From: Paenibacillus albiflavus
GTDB lineage: Bacteria > Bacillota > Bacilli > Paenibacillales > NBRC-103111
DNA length: 64,000 nucleotides
Reading direction: 5' to 3'
NCBI RefSeq assembly: GCF_004344915.1
Contig: NZ_SKFG01000006.1
Span: 62,001-126,000 of the forward strand
The position numbers and the translations under genes were made by a program. The notes beneath the pieces are model-generated. The model had not been told where the DNA came from. It saw nothing but the letters and a program-made list of their open reading frames with translations, and made no database searches. Below, piece after piece: positions 55,626 to 64,000 of the stretch; the stretch's first letter is position 1, and each line of letters opens with the position of its first letter.

Positions 55626-58259
55626 ATGAACAAATCGATCAAAAACAAAGAACAAGAAAACCAAGTGATTGGGGAGCGCCTGATTCAGGCGTCCGTTTCT
55701 TTAAAAGAAGATATTTTCGAGGATCTGGAGTCGGGTCCTCAAGGTCTCACGGAAAACGAAGCAAAGAAAAGACTTGAAAAACACGGGAAGAACCAAATTG
55801 CTCATGATAAACTGCCTGCTTGGTACATTCAATTGCTTAGCTGCTTTAAAAACCCTTTTATTCTAATCCTGCTTTTTTTGGCGGCATTTTCCTACTTTAT
55901 GGATGATGATATCGAAGCGGTCATCACCATCACGACGATGGTTACCATCAGTACGATCATCACATTTACTCAAGAATTCCGATCCGCACGAACAGCGGAA
56001 AAGCTTAAGGCGATGGTTAAAACGACATGTTCTGTAAGCCGCCAGTCGGAGCGTCAAGAAATCGATATGGAACTATTGGTACCTGGGGATATCATCCACC
56101 TATCGGCAGGCGACATGGTTCCGGCAGATGTTCGATTGATCACTGCCAAGGACTTGTATGTCGCAGAGTCGGCCCTGACTGGGGAAGCGATGCCTGTGGA
56201 AAAAATGGATACGCTGCCTCGCAGCGTATTGAAAAGTAAACATAACAAGACCATCAATGCACTAGAGCTGAACAATATGTGCTACATGGGCACAAACATC
56301 ATTAGCGGATCAGCGACAGCGGTCGTCATAGCAACCGGCGTGGACACCTACTTCGGTTCCATGGCCAGCACACTCATCGGCAAACCGCCTCTCACCAGCT
56401 TTGACAAAGGTGTTAAAAGCATTACCTTTATTTTAATCCGCTTCATGCTAATAATGGTTCCTATTATTTTCCTGATTAATGGCTTTACCAAAGGAGATTG
56501 GCTGCAAGCACTCTTATTCGGATTATCCATCGCAGTCGGTCTGACGCCAGAGATGCTGCCGGTCATTGTAGCTGGCAATCTGGCTAAAGGCGCAGCGAAG
56601 ATGGCCCAGAATAAAGTCGTTGTTAAACGGCTCAGCGCCATTCAAAACTTCGGAGCCATGGACATTCTGTGTACAGATAAAACAGGAACTCTCACAGAAG
56701 ATAAGATCATTCTATTGAAACATCTCGACGTACAGGGCGAAGAAGACTACAAGGTGCTTGAATATGCTTATTTAAACAGCTACCACCAAACAGGCCTTAA
56801 AAATCTGCTCGATATTGCCGTACTGGAGCACGCAGAGCTTACCCATGTTCTGGATGTGGAGAACAGATATACGAAAATCGACGAAATTCCTTTTGATTTT
56901 AACCGCCGACGGATGTCTGTCGTGCTGAGTACTAAGGGGAATGGACACACCCTCATTTGTAAGGGAGCTATGGAAGAGGTGCTCAGCATCTGTTCGCATG
57001 CATTCGATAATGGACAGATCGTTCCTCTTACGCAGGAAATTACCGAAAAAGTACAACTACTCGTCAATGATATGAATACCGACGGCTTGCGTGTGCTTGC
57101 TGTTGCTATCAAACAATTCGACGCCAGAGAAGAACTCTATGGCTTGCAAGACGAACAAGACCTTATCCTCGTCGGTTACCTTGCCTTCCTCGATCCGCCG
57201 AAGGAAACTGCAGCAACAGCCATTCGGGCACTGAAAGAGAACGGTGTCGATGTTAAAGTGATTACAGGCGATAACGCTGCTGTTACACGAAAGGTTTGCA
57301 AAGATGTCGGCATTGACGTACACGATATTCTGCTTGGTGATTCCATCGGTGCTCTAACAGATGAGCAGCTGGCCGAGATTGCAGAGAAGACCACCGTGTT
57401 CGCGAAAGTAAATCCTTTGCAAAAAGCTAGAATCGTTCGCGTTCTAAAAAGCAAAGGGCATACCGTAGGCTTTATGGGTGACGGAATCAACGATGCCGTT
57501 TCCCTGAAAGAAGCGGATGTGGGTATTTCCGTTGACACTGCAGTCGATATAGCCAAGGAATCGGCCGATATCATACTTTTGGAAAAGAGTCTTATGGTTC
57601 TGGAACAAGGAGTTATTCAAGGGCGCATAACGTTCGGCAACATGATCAAATATATTAAAATGACCGCCAGCTCAAACTTTGGCAACGTATTTAGTGTACT
57701 TGTCGCAAGTGCGTTTATTCCGTTCTTGCCGATGCTTCCGATTCATTTGCTTATTCAGAACTTGTTCTATGACGTTTCGCAGCTCTCGATTCCTTGGGAT
57801 CGAATGGATAAAGAATATTTACGTAAGCCGCAAAAATGGGATGCCAAGTCTGTAAGCCGATTTATGATCTTTATTGGCCCGATTAGTTCCATTTTTGATA
57901 TTACGACCTATGCGCTGATGTGGTACATTTTCTCTGCCAATTCTGTCGTTCACGAAAGTTTGTTCCAATCTGGCTGGTTTATTGAAGGATTATTGTCTCA
58001 GACGCTCATCGTTCATATGATTCGTACCGAGAAAATTCCATTTATTCAAAGCACGGCTAGAGCTCCGGTTGTGATCTTGACAAGTTTGATTATGGCTTTT
58101 GGTATCTATATTCCTTTCAGCAGCTTTGGGGCGAGTGTTGGACTGCAGCCTTTACCGTTATCTTACTTCCCATGGCTTGTAGCAACATTATTATCTTATT
58201 GCTTATTAACACAGTTGATCAAAAAGTGGTATATCCGTAAATTTGGCGACTGGCTATAA
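55626..58259 (+). CDS. mgtA: Magnesium-translocating P-type ATPase
   Basis: An 877-residue P-type (IIIB) ATPase importing Mg2+: actuator motif ALTGEAMP, phosphorylation motif CTDKTGTLTE, hinge MGDGINDAVSLKEADVGIS, and about ten membrane helices including NPFILILLFLAAFS. GAAGGAGG precedes ATG 55626. Expression must pass two terminators, see the leader entries. Confidence 0.96.
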   Translation: MNKSIKNKEQENQVIGERLIQASVSLKEDIFEDLESGPQGLTENEAKKRLEKHGKNQIAHDKLPAWYIQLLSCFKNPFILILLFLAAFSYFMDDDIEAVITITTMVTISTIITFTQEFRSARTAEKLKAMVKTTCSVSRQSERQEIDMELLVPGDIIHLSAGDMVPADVRLITAKDLYVAESALTGEAMPVEKMDTLPRSVLKSKHNKTINALELNNMCYMGTNIISGSATAVVIATGVDTYFGSMASTLIGKPPLTSFDKGVKSITFILIRFMLIMVPIIFLINGFTKGDWLQALLFGLSIAVGLTPEMLPVIVAGNLAKGAAKMAQNKVVVKRLSAIQNFGAMDILCTDKTGTLTEDKIILLKHLDVQGEEDYKVLEYAYLNSYHQTGLKNLLDIAVLEHAELTHVLDVENRYTKIDEIPFDFNRRRMSVVLSTKGNGHTLICKGAMEEVLSICSHAFDNGQIVPLTQEITEKVQLLVNDMNTDGLRVLAVAIKQFDAREELYGLQDEQDLILVGYLAFLDPPKETAATAIRALKENGVDVKVITGDNAAVTRKVCKDVGIDVHDILLGDSIGALTDEQLAEIAEKTTVFAKVNPLQKARIVRVLKSKGHTVGFMGDGINDAVSLKEADVGISVDTAVDIAKESADIILLEKSLMVLEQGVIQGRITFGNMIKYIKMTASSNFGNVFSVLVASAFIPFLPMLPIHLLIQNLFYDVSQLSIPWDRMDKEYLRKPQKWDAKSVSRFMIFIGPISSIFDITTYALMWYIFSANSVVHESLFQSGWFIEGLLSQTLIVHMIRTEKIPFIQSTARAPVVILTSLIMAFGIYIPFSSFGASVGLQPLPLSYFPWLVATLLSYCLLTQLIKKWYIRKFGDWL

Positions 58260-58283
58260 AAAACGGTCGAATAATTAGCACTG

Positions 58284-58328
58284 AATTATGAGCCCCTAAG
58301 ATCATTGATTTTAGGGGCTTATTCTTGT
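58284..58328. terminator. Terminator, second identical 45-base copy
   Basis: Identical to 54811-54855; ends the mgtA transcript and sits before the convergent GAP-family gene. Confidence 0.88.
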
Positions 58329-58341
58329 AGCCTCTTTTACT

Positions 58342-58998
58342 TTACAAATAGTCCAAACTATTAATTATCAAAATAGCCCCTACAATACACATGATCCAGG
58401 AAATAGCCGATCCTGAATGCTTCAAAAGCTTGATTCGAAGTCTTTCGAGCGGTCTTTGCATCACTCGTCCCAATAATAAATGCAGTATAAACACGATCAA
58501 TGGCGGCAGCACCATTATAAAATTGTAGCCAGCTAAAATCGGCAGCCACTGAAAAGCAGCTAAATTTGAGGTTGTCATGAGACCAATCGCAGCAAAATAA
58601 GGAAATGCTGCACCTACTTCAATCAATGTTGTCGTAAACCCAAGTGTAACCATAGATGCTTTACTTTTGGACTTCGGTCTCGGTAGATCGGATTTCTTAT
58701 TCGTTGGATAGTAAAAACTACCTATAAACAAAATCCCCCCAATTATCAGCATAATCCAACTTACAATCCGATTTTGAAAGATCGAGGAAAACGCAGCCAT
58801 CATAGCATCCAAACCTAACATAAATAAAACACCAACTAAAAAATATAATCCTGCGACTGTCAATAAGTAAATCATTAAGCGCGAGCTTAATCGCTCTTTT
58901 TCAGTTAAAAGCAAATATACCGTAACCCCCAAAGCAGTAGGACTAAGCATATCTAATAGAGCTAATCCCCCTACCATCAGAAGCAATTCAGTACTCAT
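58342..58998 (-). CDS. GAP-family (SfLAP-like) membrane protein
   Basis: A 218-residue, six-helix protein with the family start GGLALLDMLSPTALGVTVYLLL, related to LysE-like exporters and mycobacterial glycolipid-addressing proteins. Substrate unknown. Its start overlaps the stop of the MerR gene (ATGA), so they are translated together. Confidence 0.8.
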   Translation of the reverse strand: MSTELLLMVGGLALLDMLSPTALGVTVYLLLTEKERLSSRLMIYLLTVAGLYFLVGVLFMLGLDAMMAAFSSIFQNRIVSWIMLIIGGILFIGSFYYPTNKKSDLPRPKSKSKASMVTLGFTTTLIEVGAAFPYFAAIGLMTTSNLAAFQWLPILAGYNFIMVLPPLIVFILHLLLGRVMQRPLERLRIKLLKHSGSAISWIMCIVGAILIINSLDYL

Positions 58999-59765
58999 GA
59001 TTCTCCTCCTTGCTGGGTAGAAGAATCTTGTACGGAAGAAATGTAAATTTCATATGCTCGCTCCATGAAATCAAGAACTTCCTTTTCTATCGGATAAAGT
59101 CCAGCCTCCTCGGATTGAGTTGAGGACTTTCTTATATCCCATAGTTTATTGAGAAACTCGTCTCCGTCTTTAAAATCTTCCATTTGTTTTTCAAGCATAC
59201 GTCTTATAATGTTTTGCACTTTTGACGACGAAGGTTCATCATTTATATGCCGTTTTAATTGACCGATCAGAGCAATCCACTCTAAGGAATCAGGATCTTC
59301 TCCACTCATTTTTGGAAGCCTTGTCCAAAGCTCAAGTTCTTTATCGTTAAACATGCTTTCTTTAAAGGTCTGCAGTCTTGTTTTATTAGTCGATAATCGA
59401 ATAAGTTTCTGTATCGCGAGATGATTATCTCCACCTTCTACTGCAATACCATTTATTACTTCTCGCAGTGACGACTCTATGCTCTTTAATCTTTCTTGCT
59501 CTTCAATGATATAAACCAGCTGACTTTTCAAACTATTGGACCAATTCCACTTAGGATCAGATAGCATATCTTCAATATCTTTCAATTCGTAACCCATTCC
59601 TTTTAAAAATAAAATTTGCTGAAGCTTCTTCAAATCCTCTTCTGTATATAGACGATGCCCCCCTTCTGTTTTGGAAGAGGCTGTTAATAATCCGATCCGA
59701 TCATAGTACCGAAGCGTTCTGACCGTAATCTTAGTCTGTTTTGCAACTTCTTTTATATGAATCAA
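58995..59765 (-). CDS. MerR-family transcriptional regulator
   Basis: A 256-residue MerR protein: winged helix-turn-helix (TKITVRTLRYYDRIGLLTAS, residues 10-29; GGHRLYTEEDL), dimerisation helix (about 75-120) and a TipAS/Mta-like C-terminal ligand region. It should act on the twin promoters at 59978-60062, which have the long spacers MerR activators need. Confidence 0.92.
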   Translation of the reverse strand: MIHIKEVAKQTKITVRTLRYYDRIGLLTASSKTEGGHRLYTEEDLKKLQQILFLKGMGYELKDIEDMLSDPKWNWSNSLKSQLVYIIEEQERLKSIESSLREVINGIAVEGGDNHLAIQKLIRLSTNKTRLQTFKESMFNDKELELWTRLPKMSGEDPDSLEWIALIGQLKRHINDEPSSSKVQNIIRRMLEKQMEDFKDGDEFLNKLWDIRKSSTQSEEAGLYPIEKEVLDFMERAYEIYISSVQDSSTQQGGES

Positions 59766-59794
59766 TTATAGACACCTCCGAAATTGATAGAATA

Positions 59795-59944
59795 TTAATT
59801 CCCTTTTTCCTTATATAAAGAAAATTTAATTAAATAGCCCAATCCAAGACCGACTAATACACCTGGAAATGCTCGATCAAACATAAGTCCAATCCCTGCT
59901 CCTATAATGACACAAGCATAAATAATGATATCTCCCTGTTTCAT
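59795..59944 (-). CDS. Small membrane protein, 49 residues
   Basis: ATG 59944 (minus strand) follows GGGGATG and opens 49 codons: two glycine-rich hydrophobic stretches (DIIIYACVIIGAGIGLMF, GVLVGLGLGYLIKF) and a basic tail. It is the first gene of the leftward MerR-driven unit, 29 bases before the MerR gene. Too short for a family call. Confidence 0.65.
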   Translation of the reverse strand: MKQGDIIIYACVIIGAGIGLMFDRAFPGVLVGLGLGYLIKFSLYKEKGN

Positions 59945-59977
59945 TCTCTACATCCCCTTATCTTTATCATTAGTTCC

Positions 59978-60062
59978 ATTATACAAAATGACGTAACGTC
60001 ACTTTCAAGTGTTTACACAGAAATAAAATACTTGAAAGTGACCTTACGTAATCTTATATAAT
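59978..60062. promoter_or_regulatory. Divergent twin MerR-type promoters
   Basis: Leftward: TTGAAA (60008-60003), 19-base spacer, TATAAT (59983-59978). Rightward: TTGAAA (60032-60037), 19-base spacer, TATAAT (60057-60062). Both spacers begin GTGAC then TTACGT. The block includes a 13-bp inverted repeat GTCACTTTCAAGT/ACTTGAAAGTGAC. Confidence 0.85.
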
Positions 60063-60091
60063 CATTGTTACAACTATGAAAAGGTGATGAA

Positions 60092-60745
60092 ATGAATAAA
60101 TATTACGTTTGTTTACTTTTGGTGGGGGTGCTTTTTTTAAGTGCTTGTAGTTCTAATGAAGAAATACAAGCTGTGTCACTCAAGGGAATAGATAACATCT
60201 ATATTGACCATGGCAGCACAACAGTAGAAGTAGAATCAGCAGATATCGAGTCAGTTGAAGCTTCCTGGCTCAATAGTAATGGACCGGAAATTGTTATTGA
60301 TAAGGAGAAAGATACAATCAAAATTCGATTGAAGAGCAACTTTAGACAAATAGTCAATATTGGAAAAATGCCTCATCTATCCATTCGTATTCCAACCAGT
60401 TATGAGGGAAAAGTAACGATTGATGGTTCTTCTGGCAACGTAAAGGTAAAAGATCTAGCTGCACAAAAGCTTGATATTAACGGAAAAAGCGGAAATGTAT
60501 CGCTTGACTATTTAGAAATAAAAAATGACATTCATGTTTCTGTCAAAAGCGGCAACGTTGTTTTGAATCTGGAGGATAAGGACTCCAATGTAAAGTGGCT
60601 TTTGGAGTCTGGGAGTGGGCACCGATCTATTGCAATTCCTTTGGATGATAGTCAGCAGAGTAAACGAAAAACAGAGGGACAAACGGGGGATGGCTCAAAT
60701 AATGTGCAGATTGAAACTATGTCTGGAAGTATAACCATTAAATAA
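60092..60745 (+). CDS. DUF4097-like lipoprotein
   Basis: A 217-residue lipoprotein: signal peptide ending LSAC-S, then repeated beta-strands (VTIDGSSGNVKVKDL, LDINGKSGNVSLDYL, VSVKSGNVVLNLE) forming a beta-helix like DUF4097/DUF2807 adhesin-type proteins. Envelope-located and driven by the rightward MerR promoter, so part of one envelope-stress or drug-response unit (inference). Confidence 0.85.
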   Translation: MNKYYVCLLLVGVLFLSACSSNEEIQAVSLKGIDNIYIDHGSTTVEVESADIESVEASWLNSNGPEIVIDKEKDTIKIRLKSNFRQIVNIGKMPHLSIRIPTSYEGKVTIDGSSGNVKVKDLAAQKLDINGKSGNVSLDYLEIKNDIHVSVKSGNVVLNLEDKDSNVKWLLESGSGHRSIAIPLDDSQQSKRKTEGQTGDGSNNVQIETMSGSITIK

Positions 60746-60751
60746 AACACT

Positions 60752-60783
60752 TTAAAGGGCATCCAACTGGATGCCCTTTAAAC
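60752..60783. terminator. Bidirectional terminator
   Basis: TTTAAAGGGCATCC / GGATGCCCTTTAAA between convergent genes. Confidence 0.8.
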
Positions 60784-60785
60784 AA

Positions 60786-62029
60786 TTAGCGTGACTTATT
60801 CTCAGGAACGTCCAACAGCCGCGTCTCAAGGGCAGTGGCAGCAGTGATAGCCCCGCCCGCTGACGCGAATCCTTCGGATACTCGACGGCGCCATCGATGC
60901 ACGCCATCGCCTCGCGTACCTTGGCACGTAGGCGCTCTGGGGTGAGCCTACTGGCAGGTAGGCGCGTACCTGCGCGTGCTACTTCTACGCGCCGTGCTAC
61001 CTCCAATTGATCGCGGCCGAAAGGCACTGCACATACAGGTACGCCGTGTAACAGCGCTTTCTGGGTAGCCCCCATGCCACCATGAGTAATAGCACAAACG
61101 GCTCGGTCAAGCACAAGTACATGTGGGAGAAACGGTATTAGGCTGGCATTAGCTGGTGTATGAAATGCGGCTGAGTCTTGTGAGGGAAGTGTTGCGATAA
61201 GGTGGACATTCTCTTCTGAAAAAGCGTCCAGCGCTGCTTGGATAAGGCGGCCGTCATTCTGGAATTCGGAGGAAGTTGTTACAAGTACGATTGGACGTTC
61301 GATCTTGGTCAGCCAATCAGGAGTCTCGGCAGGAGGGTCCCATGCACAGGGGCCAACCATAACGACATTCGGCGGCCAATCTGAGCGTGGATACTCGAAC
61401 GGCTCGGCCGTCAGGTAAAGAAGTAATGGCGGTCGACCAAACATATCATCTGCACTGCTTACGGGATCAAGCCCAAGCTGTTTGCGTACCTTGTTAATCG
61501 GCGGCAGCATCGTGCGCTCGAAGGTACCTACAAACAGCGGCTTCAGTGCAAGGTCACGGAGCTTGCCCAAAGGTCCGCGTGCAGGTGGAAGCCCAGGACC
61601 AAAAGGCGGTGCGTCACGCGAGGTCAACGCAAGTGGGTAGGGGCAATAGGTCGCCCACGGACCGCCCCAAGCCTCTGCAGTCGCGACAGCACCCCAGCAA
61701 TTCACATCTACGATTACAGCGTCGGGCTCCGTTCTCATGATCGCCTTTTGCAAATCAGGACCGTCATATTCTGCGCGTGCGCTGAACATACTTACAGCTC
61801 GCTCAAGCCCTCCCCGAGCTGACCGTGCCTTGTAATCATCATGGGGCATAGCTTCAATCCGGCTGTCGATTGGGTCGGCATCAAAACCATGTGCTCGGGA
61901 GAGATTCAACTGCGAAGCTAATGTGCGCAGGATGATGTCGTGCCCTCGTTTGCTAAGCTCATCCAGAATCGGAATCAGTGGATACAGATGTCCACGAGCG
62001 GGCGAAGTATAGGCTAGAATACGTGCCAT
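60786..62029 (-). CDS. MGT-type glycosyltransferase, apparently frameshifted near the 3' end
   Basis: A GT1 macrolide-type glycosyltransferase: TSPARGHLYPLIPILDEL near the N-terminus, nucleotide-sugar motif HGGMGATQKALLHGVPVCAVP near residue 320 (read in two parts), then RDQLEVARRV. From about 60890 the open frame leaves the family pattern, while the next frame gives VSEGFASAGGAITAATALE and ...RLLDVPENKSR, stopping at 60786. One lost base in the GGCGCC-GTCGA region explains it. Adds sugar to a hydrophobic acceptor, possibly in antibiotic inactivation. Markedly G+C-rich with TetR. Confidence 0.8.
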
Positions 62030-62644
62030 CTACGTACCTCCTATCAAGGGTTGAAGTAGCTCGCGCAGAGCGAGCTCAGTTTGACTGCGGCTGAGGCCCC
62101 GATAACGCCGCAAGAGTTTCCAAGTGTAGACATCGGTTAGGGTGATCAATTGCGCGAGGAGCCTCATCCGTTCTGCTCCTTGGCGTCCAGTTAGTACCGA
62201 AACGAAGACTCGCTCGCACCACTCTTGATGATATTCACGTCCTTGTTCAACAATCTTGCGTACAGCAGCCATTCGGTGCTCCTCAGCCAACATGCGAAGC
62301 ACACCATCACCTACCTCTTCATAGTGATCGATCAATATTCGGATTGCCTCCGCTACGTCACCCGCCGCCGATTGATCACGATGGCTTGTAATTCGCTTGT
62401 ATTCACGCTCAGCTGCTGCATTGAACAGACCATCCTTGCCGCCATAGCGGCGTATCACCGTTTGCACGGAGACACCAGCCCGCTGCGCTACCTCTTCGAG
62501 TAAGATGTCATCAACCGGCCGCTCATAAAAAACCTCCACCGCAGCATCAAGTATTCGTTCGCCAGTCTCTGCGGCAGACTGAGCCCTGGCCTGCATTCGG
62601 TAAGCGCGTGTGATAACCTCAGGTTGCTCCTTGTTGTTGTCCAC
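62030..62644 (-). CDS. TetR-family regulator
   Basis: A 204-residue TetR protein with helix-turn-helix ILLEEVAQRAGVSVQTVIRRYGGKDGLF (read in two parts, residues 42-70) and an all-helical ligand domain. Its stop directly abuts the glycosyltransferase start, with the latter's ribosome site inside its last codons. A 25-base palindrome upstream is the likely operator. Confidence 0.9.
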   Translation of the reverse strand: MDNNKEQPEVITRAYRMQARAQSAAETGERILDAAVEVFYERPVDDILLEEVAQRAGVSVQTVIRRYGGKDGLFNAAAEREYKRITSHRDQSAAGDVAEAIRILIDHYEEVGDGVLRMLAEEHRMAAVRKIVEQGREYHQEWCERVFVSVLTGRQGAERMRLLAQLITLTDVYTWKLLRRYRGLSRSQTELALRELLQPLIGGT

Positions 62645-62671
62645 TTTAATTTACATCACTTCCCCTGAATA

Positions 62672-62696
62672 TTCGTGTTAATCAGATTAATACGAA
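62672..62696. promoter_or_regulatory. TetR operator palindrome
   Basis: TTCGTGTTAATC-A-GATTAATACGAA, one mismatched pair, 28 bases upstream of the TetR start. Probably auto-repressed with the glycosyltransferase. Confidence 0.75.
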
Positions 62697-62759
62697 ATAC
62701 CCCTTACGTCAACGGGCAGACAAACCTAAAATCTGTATAATCGGAACATTTTTTTCCAC

Positions 62760-62804
62760 TAAAATAAAAATTGCCGTCCAACTCCAACAAGGAGCGTGAA
62801 CGGC
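62760..62804 (-). terminator. Terminator of the SRPBCC operon
   Basis: On the minus strand GCCGTTCACGCTCC / GGAGTTGGACGGC followed by AATTTTTATTTT. Confidence 0.8.
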
Positions 62805-62857
62805 GACAACTAAAGTCATCATTTAAGTGGAGGTTTCATCTATATAACTTTACGTAG

Positions 62858-63298
62858 CTAGGAGACCATTTCCGCCAGCACCTTGCTTAGACGATCTAAG
62901 ACCTGCTCATTAGCTTCAACACAGATTGGCTTTGCTTGTTCGAAGTCCTCTGCTGTCTTGAAAAGCTGACGGAAAGTAATTTTGGTACGACCTCCTAGAT
63001 CCTCGAAGGTTCCCGTTACTCGAAATTCGTGACTGGATAGATGATCAATCACGACCCGCTCTATCGGCACGATCTGGGCAAAGACATTATGATTCGGGTA
63101 ATCTACACCATTAGGTCCGTGCATAGTGAATAGCCACTCACCGCCTGGCTTTACATCGCACTCATGAAATGTGCTCGTGAATCCATTTGGCCCCCACCAT
63201 TGAGCTAGTAAATTGGGAGTTGTCCATGCCCGAAACACAAGCTCCCTCGGTACATCGATTTCACGTGAGGATATAATTTCATTCTCACCTATTGTCAT
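62858..63298 (-). CDS. SRPBCC (AHSA1-like) protein
   Basis: A 146-residue AHSA1-type START-fold protein: EIDVPRELVFRAWTTPNLLAQWWGP (read in two parts) and FRQLFKTAEDFEQ. Binds a hydrophobic ligand; role unknown. Two bases after the previous gene in the minus-strand operon. Confidence 0.88.
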   Translation of the reverse strand: MTIGENEIISSREIDVPRELVFRAWTTPNLLAQWWGPNGFTSTFHECDVKPGGEWLFTMHGPNGVDYPNHNVFAQIVPIERVVIDHLSSHEFRVTGTFEDLGGRTKITFRQLFKTAEDFEQAKPICVEANEQVLDRLSKVLAEMVS

Positions 63299-63300
63299 GA

Positions 63301-63744
63301 TTATTCCTCCTCATCGAGTACCTTGCCCAGTGTGTCCAACAGGATGTTTGTGCCATGTTCCCGTTCCTCCGGCGTATCATGTCCGTCAAAGAATGCTCCT
63401 TGTTCCGTAAAAATCAGTTTCGTGCCACCATCCACCTTGATAAGCTCGACCGATGTAATCGAGACAGAGATGCGTGTGCCGTTCGAATCTAGGGTATATG
63501 TATAGACAATGCGCTGCTCAGGAATAAGCTCCTGGTAACTGGCGTTGAACGTAAAGATCGGCCCTCCCGGCGGCCCCCCATTGCTGTATTCGCGTCCGCC
63601 AACCTGAAAGTCGAAGATTTCCGGCTTCGAAAACCACTTGGACTTGGCAATCGGGTCGGACCAGGCTTGGTAAACCCGCTCTGGTGATGCGGCATACGTC
63701 CGCTCGACGACGAAGGTCGCATGCTTGATGAATCGTTCATTCAT
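63301..63744 (-). CDS. SRPBCC (AHSA1-like) protein, paralogue
   Basis: A 147-residue AHSA1-type protein (VERTYAASPERVYQAWSDP, KWFSKPEIF, LIFTEQGAFFDGHD). Its start overlaps the upstream gene's stop, and AGGAGG lies before ATG 63744. Forms a three-gene unit with the next SRPBCC gene and the upstream regulator-like gene. Confidence 0.88.
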   Translation of the reverse strand: MNERFIKHATFVVERTYAASPERVYQAWSDPIAKSKWFSKPEIFDFQVGGREYSNGGPPGGPIFTFNASYQELIPEQRIVYTYTLDSNGTRISVSITSVELIKVDGGTKLIFTEQGAFFDGHDTPEEREHGTNILLDTLGKVLDEEE

Positions 63745-64000
63745 TGATTTTCCTCCTTAAATTTCGGCATATCGCTCTCCTCGGTAAGAAAGACTCCCAG
63801 CAGATCCAATTGTCGCTCCCAAATCATTTGCCGCTGAATGACCGGCTTCTCAAATTCCATTTTCATTGCTTGCAGAAGGCTCGTGAAATCTTCAACCGTT
63901 AATTGCGCCTTACCTTGCATAAGCTTGGATACATGTCCAAGCTGCTCCAATAGCTTCTGCTGCAATTTGATCTGCTCTTTGATTCGGTCTATCTGCAAGC
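63741..64000 (-). CDS. C-terminal part of a regulator-like protein (N-terminus outside window)
   Basis: Only about 86 codons are in the window: coiled-coil-rich sequence (IDRIKEQIKLQQKLLEQL, then DFTSLLQAMKMEFEKP) resembling the C-terminal half of a MerR-type regulator. The TTG at 63998 is probably internal. Regulators paired with AHSA1 genes are common, which fits the ATGA-type overlap. The assignment is tentative. Confidence 0.5.
   Translation of the reverse strand, partial: LQIDRIKEQIKLQQKLLEQLGHVSKLMQGKAQLTVEDFTSLLQAMKMEFEKPVIQRQMIWERQLDLLGVFLTEESDMPKFKEENQ

Overview
The window looks like a chromosomal segment of a spore-forming, low to mid G+C Firmicute of the Paenibacillus/Paenibacillaceae type. 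The evidence is three S-layer-homology (SLH) proteins or fragments, an LplB/YtcP/LplA-type sugar ABC transporter with a membrane-bound YesN-like AraC regulator, strong AGGAGG ribosome sites with many TTG and GTG starts, and Firmicute riboswitches (glycine, preQ1-I, M-box). No rRNA, tRNA, CRISPR array or complete prophage was seen. The call to genus is an inference.

Layout. 1-2.3 kb: an ATPase-permease-GntR ABC operon followed by a decayed tandem copy in which only the permease survives. 2.4-4.9 kb: two P-loop proteins and an unknown protein. 5.0-14.8 kb: surface and stress genes (SLH protein with a chitobiase-like domain, G1 glutamic peptidase, glycine-riboswitch permease, CAP-SLH protein, katG, a 54-residue protein and an SLH gene remnant). 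14.8-23.8 kb: small regulatory and membrane genes, including an ECF sigma factor fused to a VOC domain, an XRE-DUF4386 cluster, a zinc-ribbon/LRR membrane protein, YiaAB, DUF899 with HxlR, and DUF4062. 23.8-33 kb: a Ktr/Trk potassium channel, a chemoreceptor, a hydrolase, a second ECF protein ending in a VOC-like motif, an intact TnpB element next to a broken ArsR-rhodanese gene, and an MFS exporter.

33-46 kb: a three-module hybrid histidine kinase, then a carbohydrate locus (cytoplasmic beta-propeller protein, LplB-, YtcP- and LplA-type transporter parts, AraC-type membrane regulator, FAD oxidoreductase). 46-53.5 kb: a secreted LTD/FN3/FIMAH protein behind an apparent attenuator, a DUF4358 lipoprotein, malate:quinone oxidoreductase, and a divergent XRE-cupin / DoxX-CatE unit with repeated operators. 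53.4-58.3 kb: a preQ1 riboswitch with queF and a queuosine-precursor transporter, then an unusually long mgtA leader. 58.3-64 kb: a MerR-controlled divergent pair with near-identical 19-bp-spacer promoters, a G+C-rich TetR/glycosyltransferase cassette with an apparent frameshift, and two SRPBCC proteins beside a partial MerR-like gene.

The strongest leads are: (i) the mgtA leader, with an M-box, a first terminator, a 50-codon reading frame with a good ribosome site, and a second terminator; (ii) a ~90-bp structured repeat present twice with paired base changes, each copy upstream of a gene in the same orientation; (iii) ECF sigma factors carrying VOC-type C-terminal regions; and (iv) the MerR twin promoters. 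All functional statements rest on reading motifs by eye; no database search was possible.
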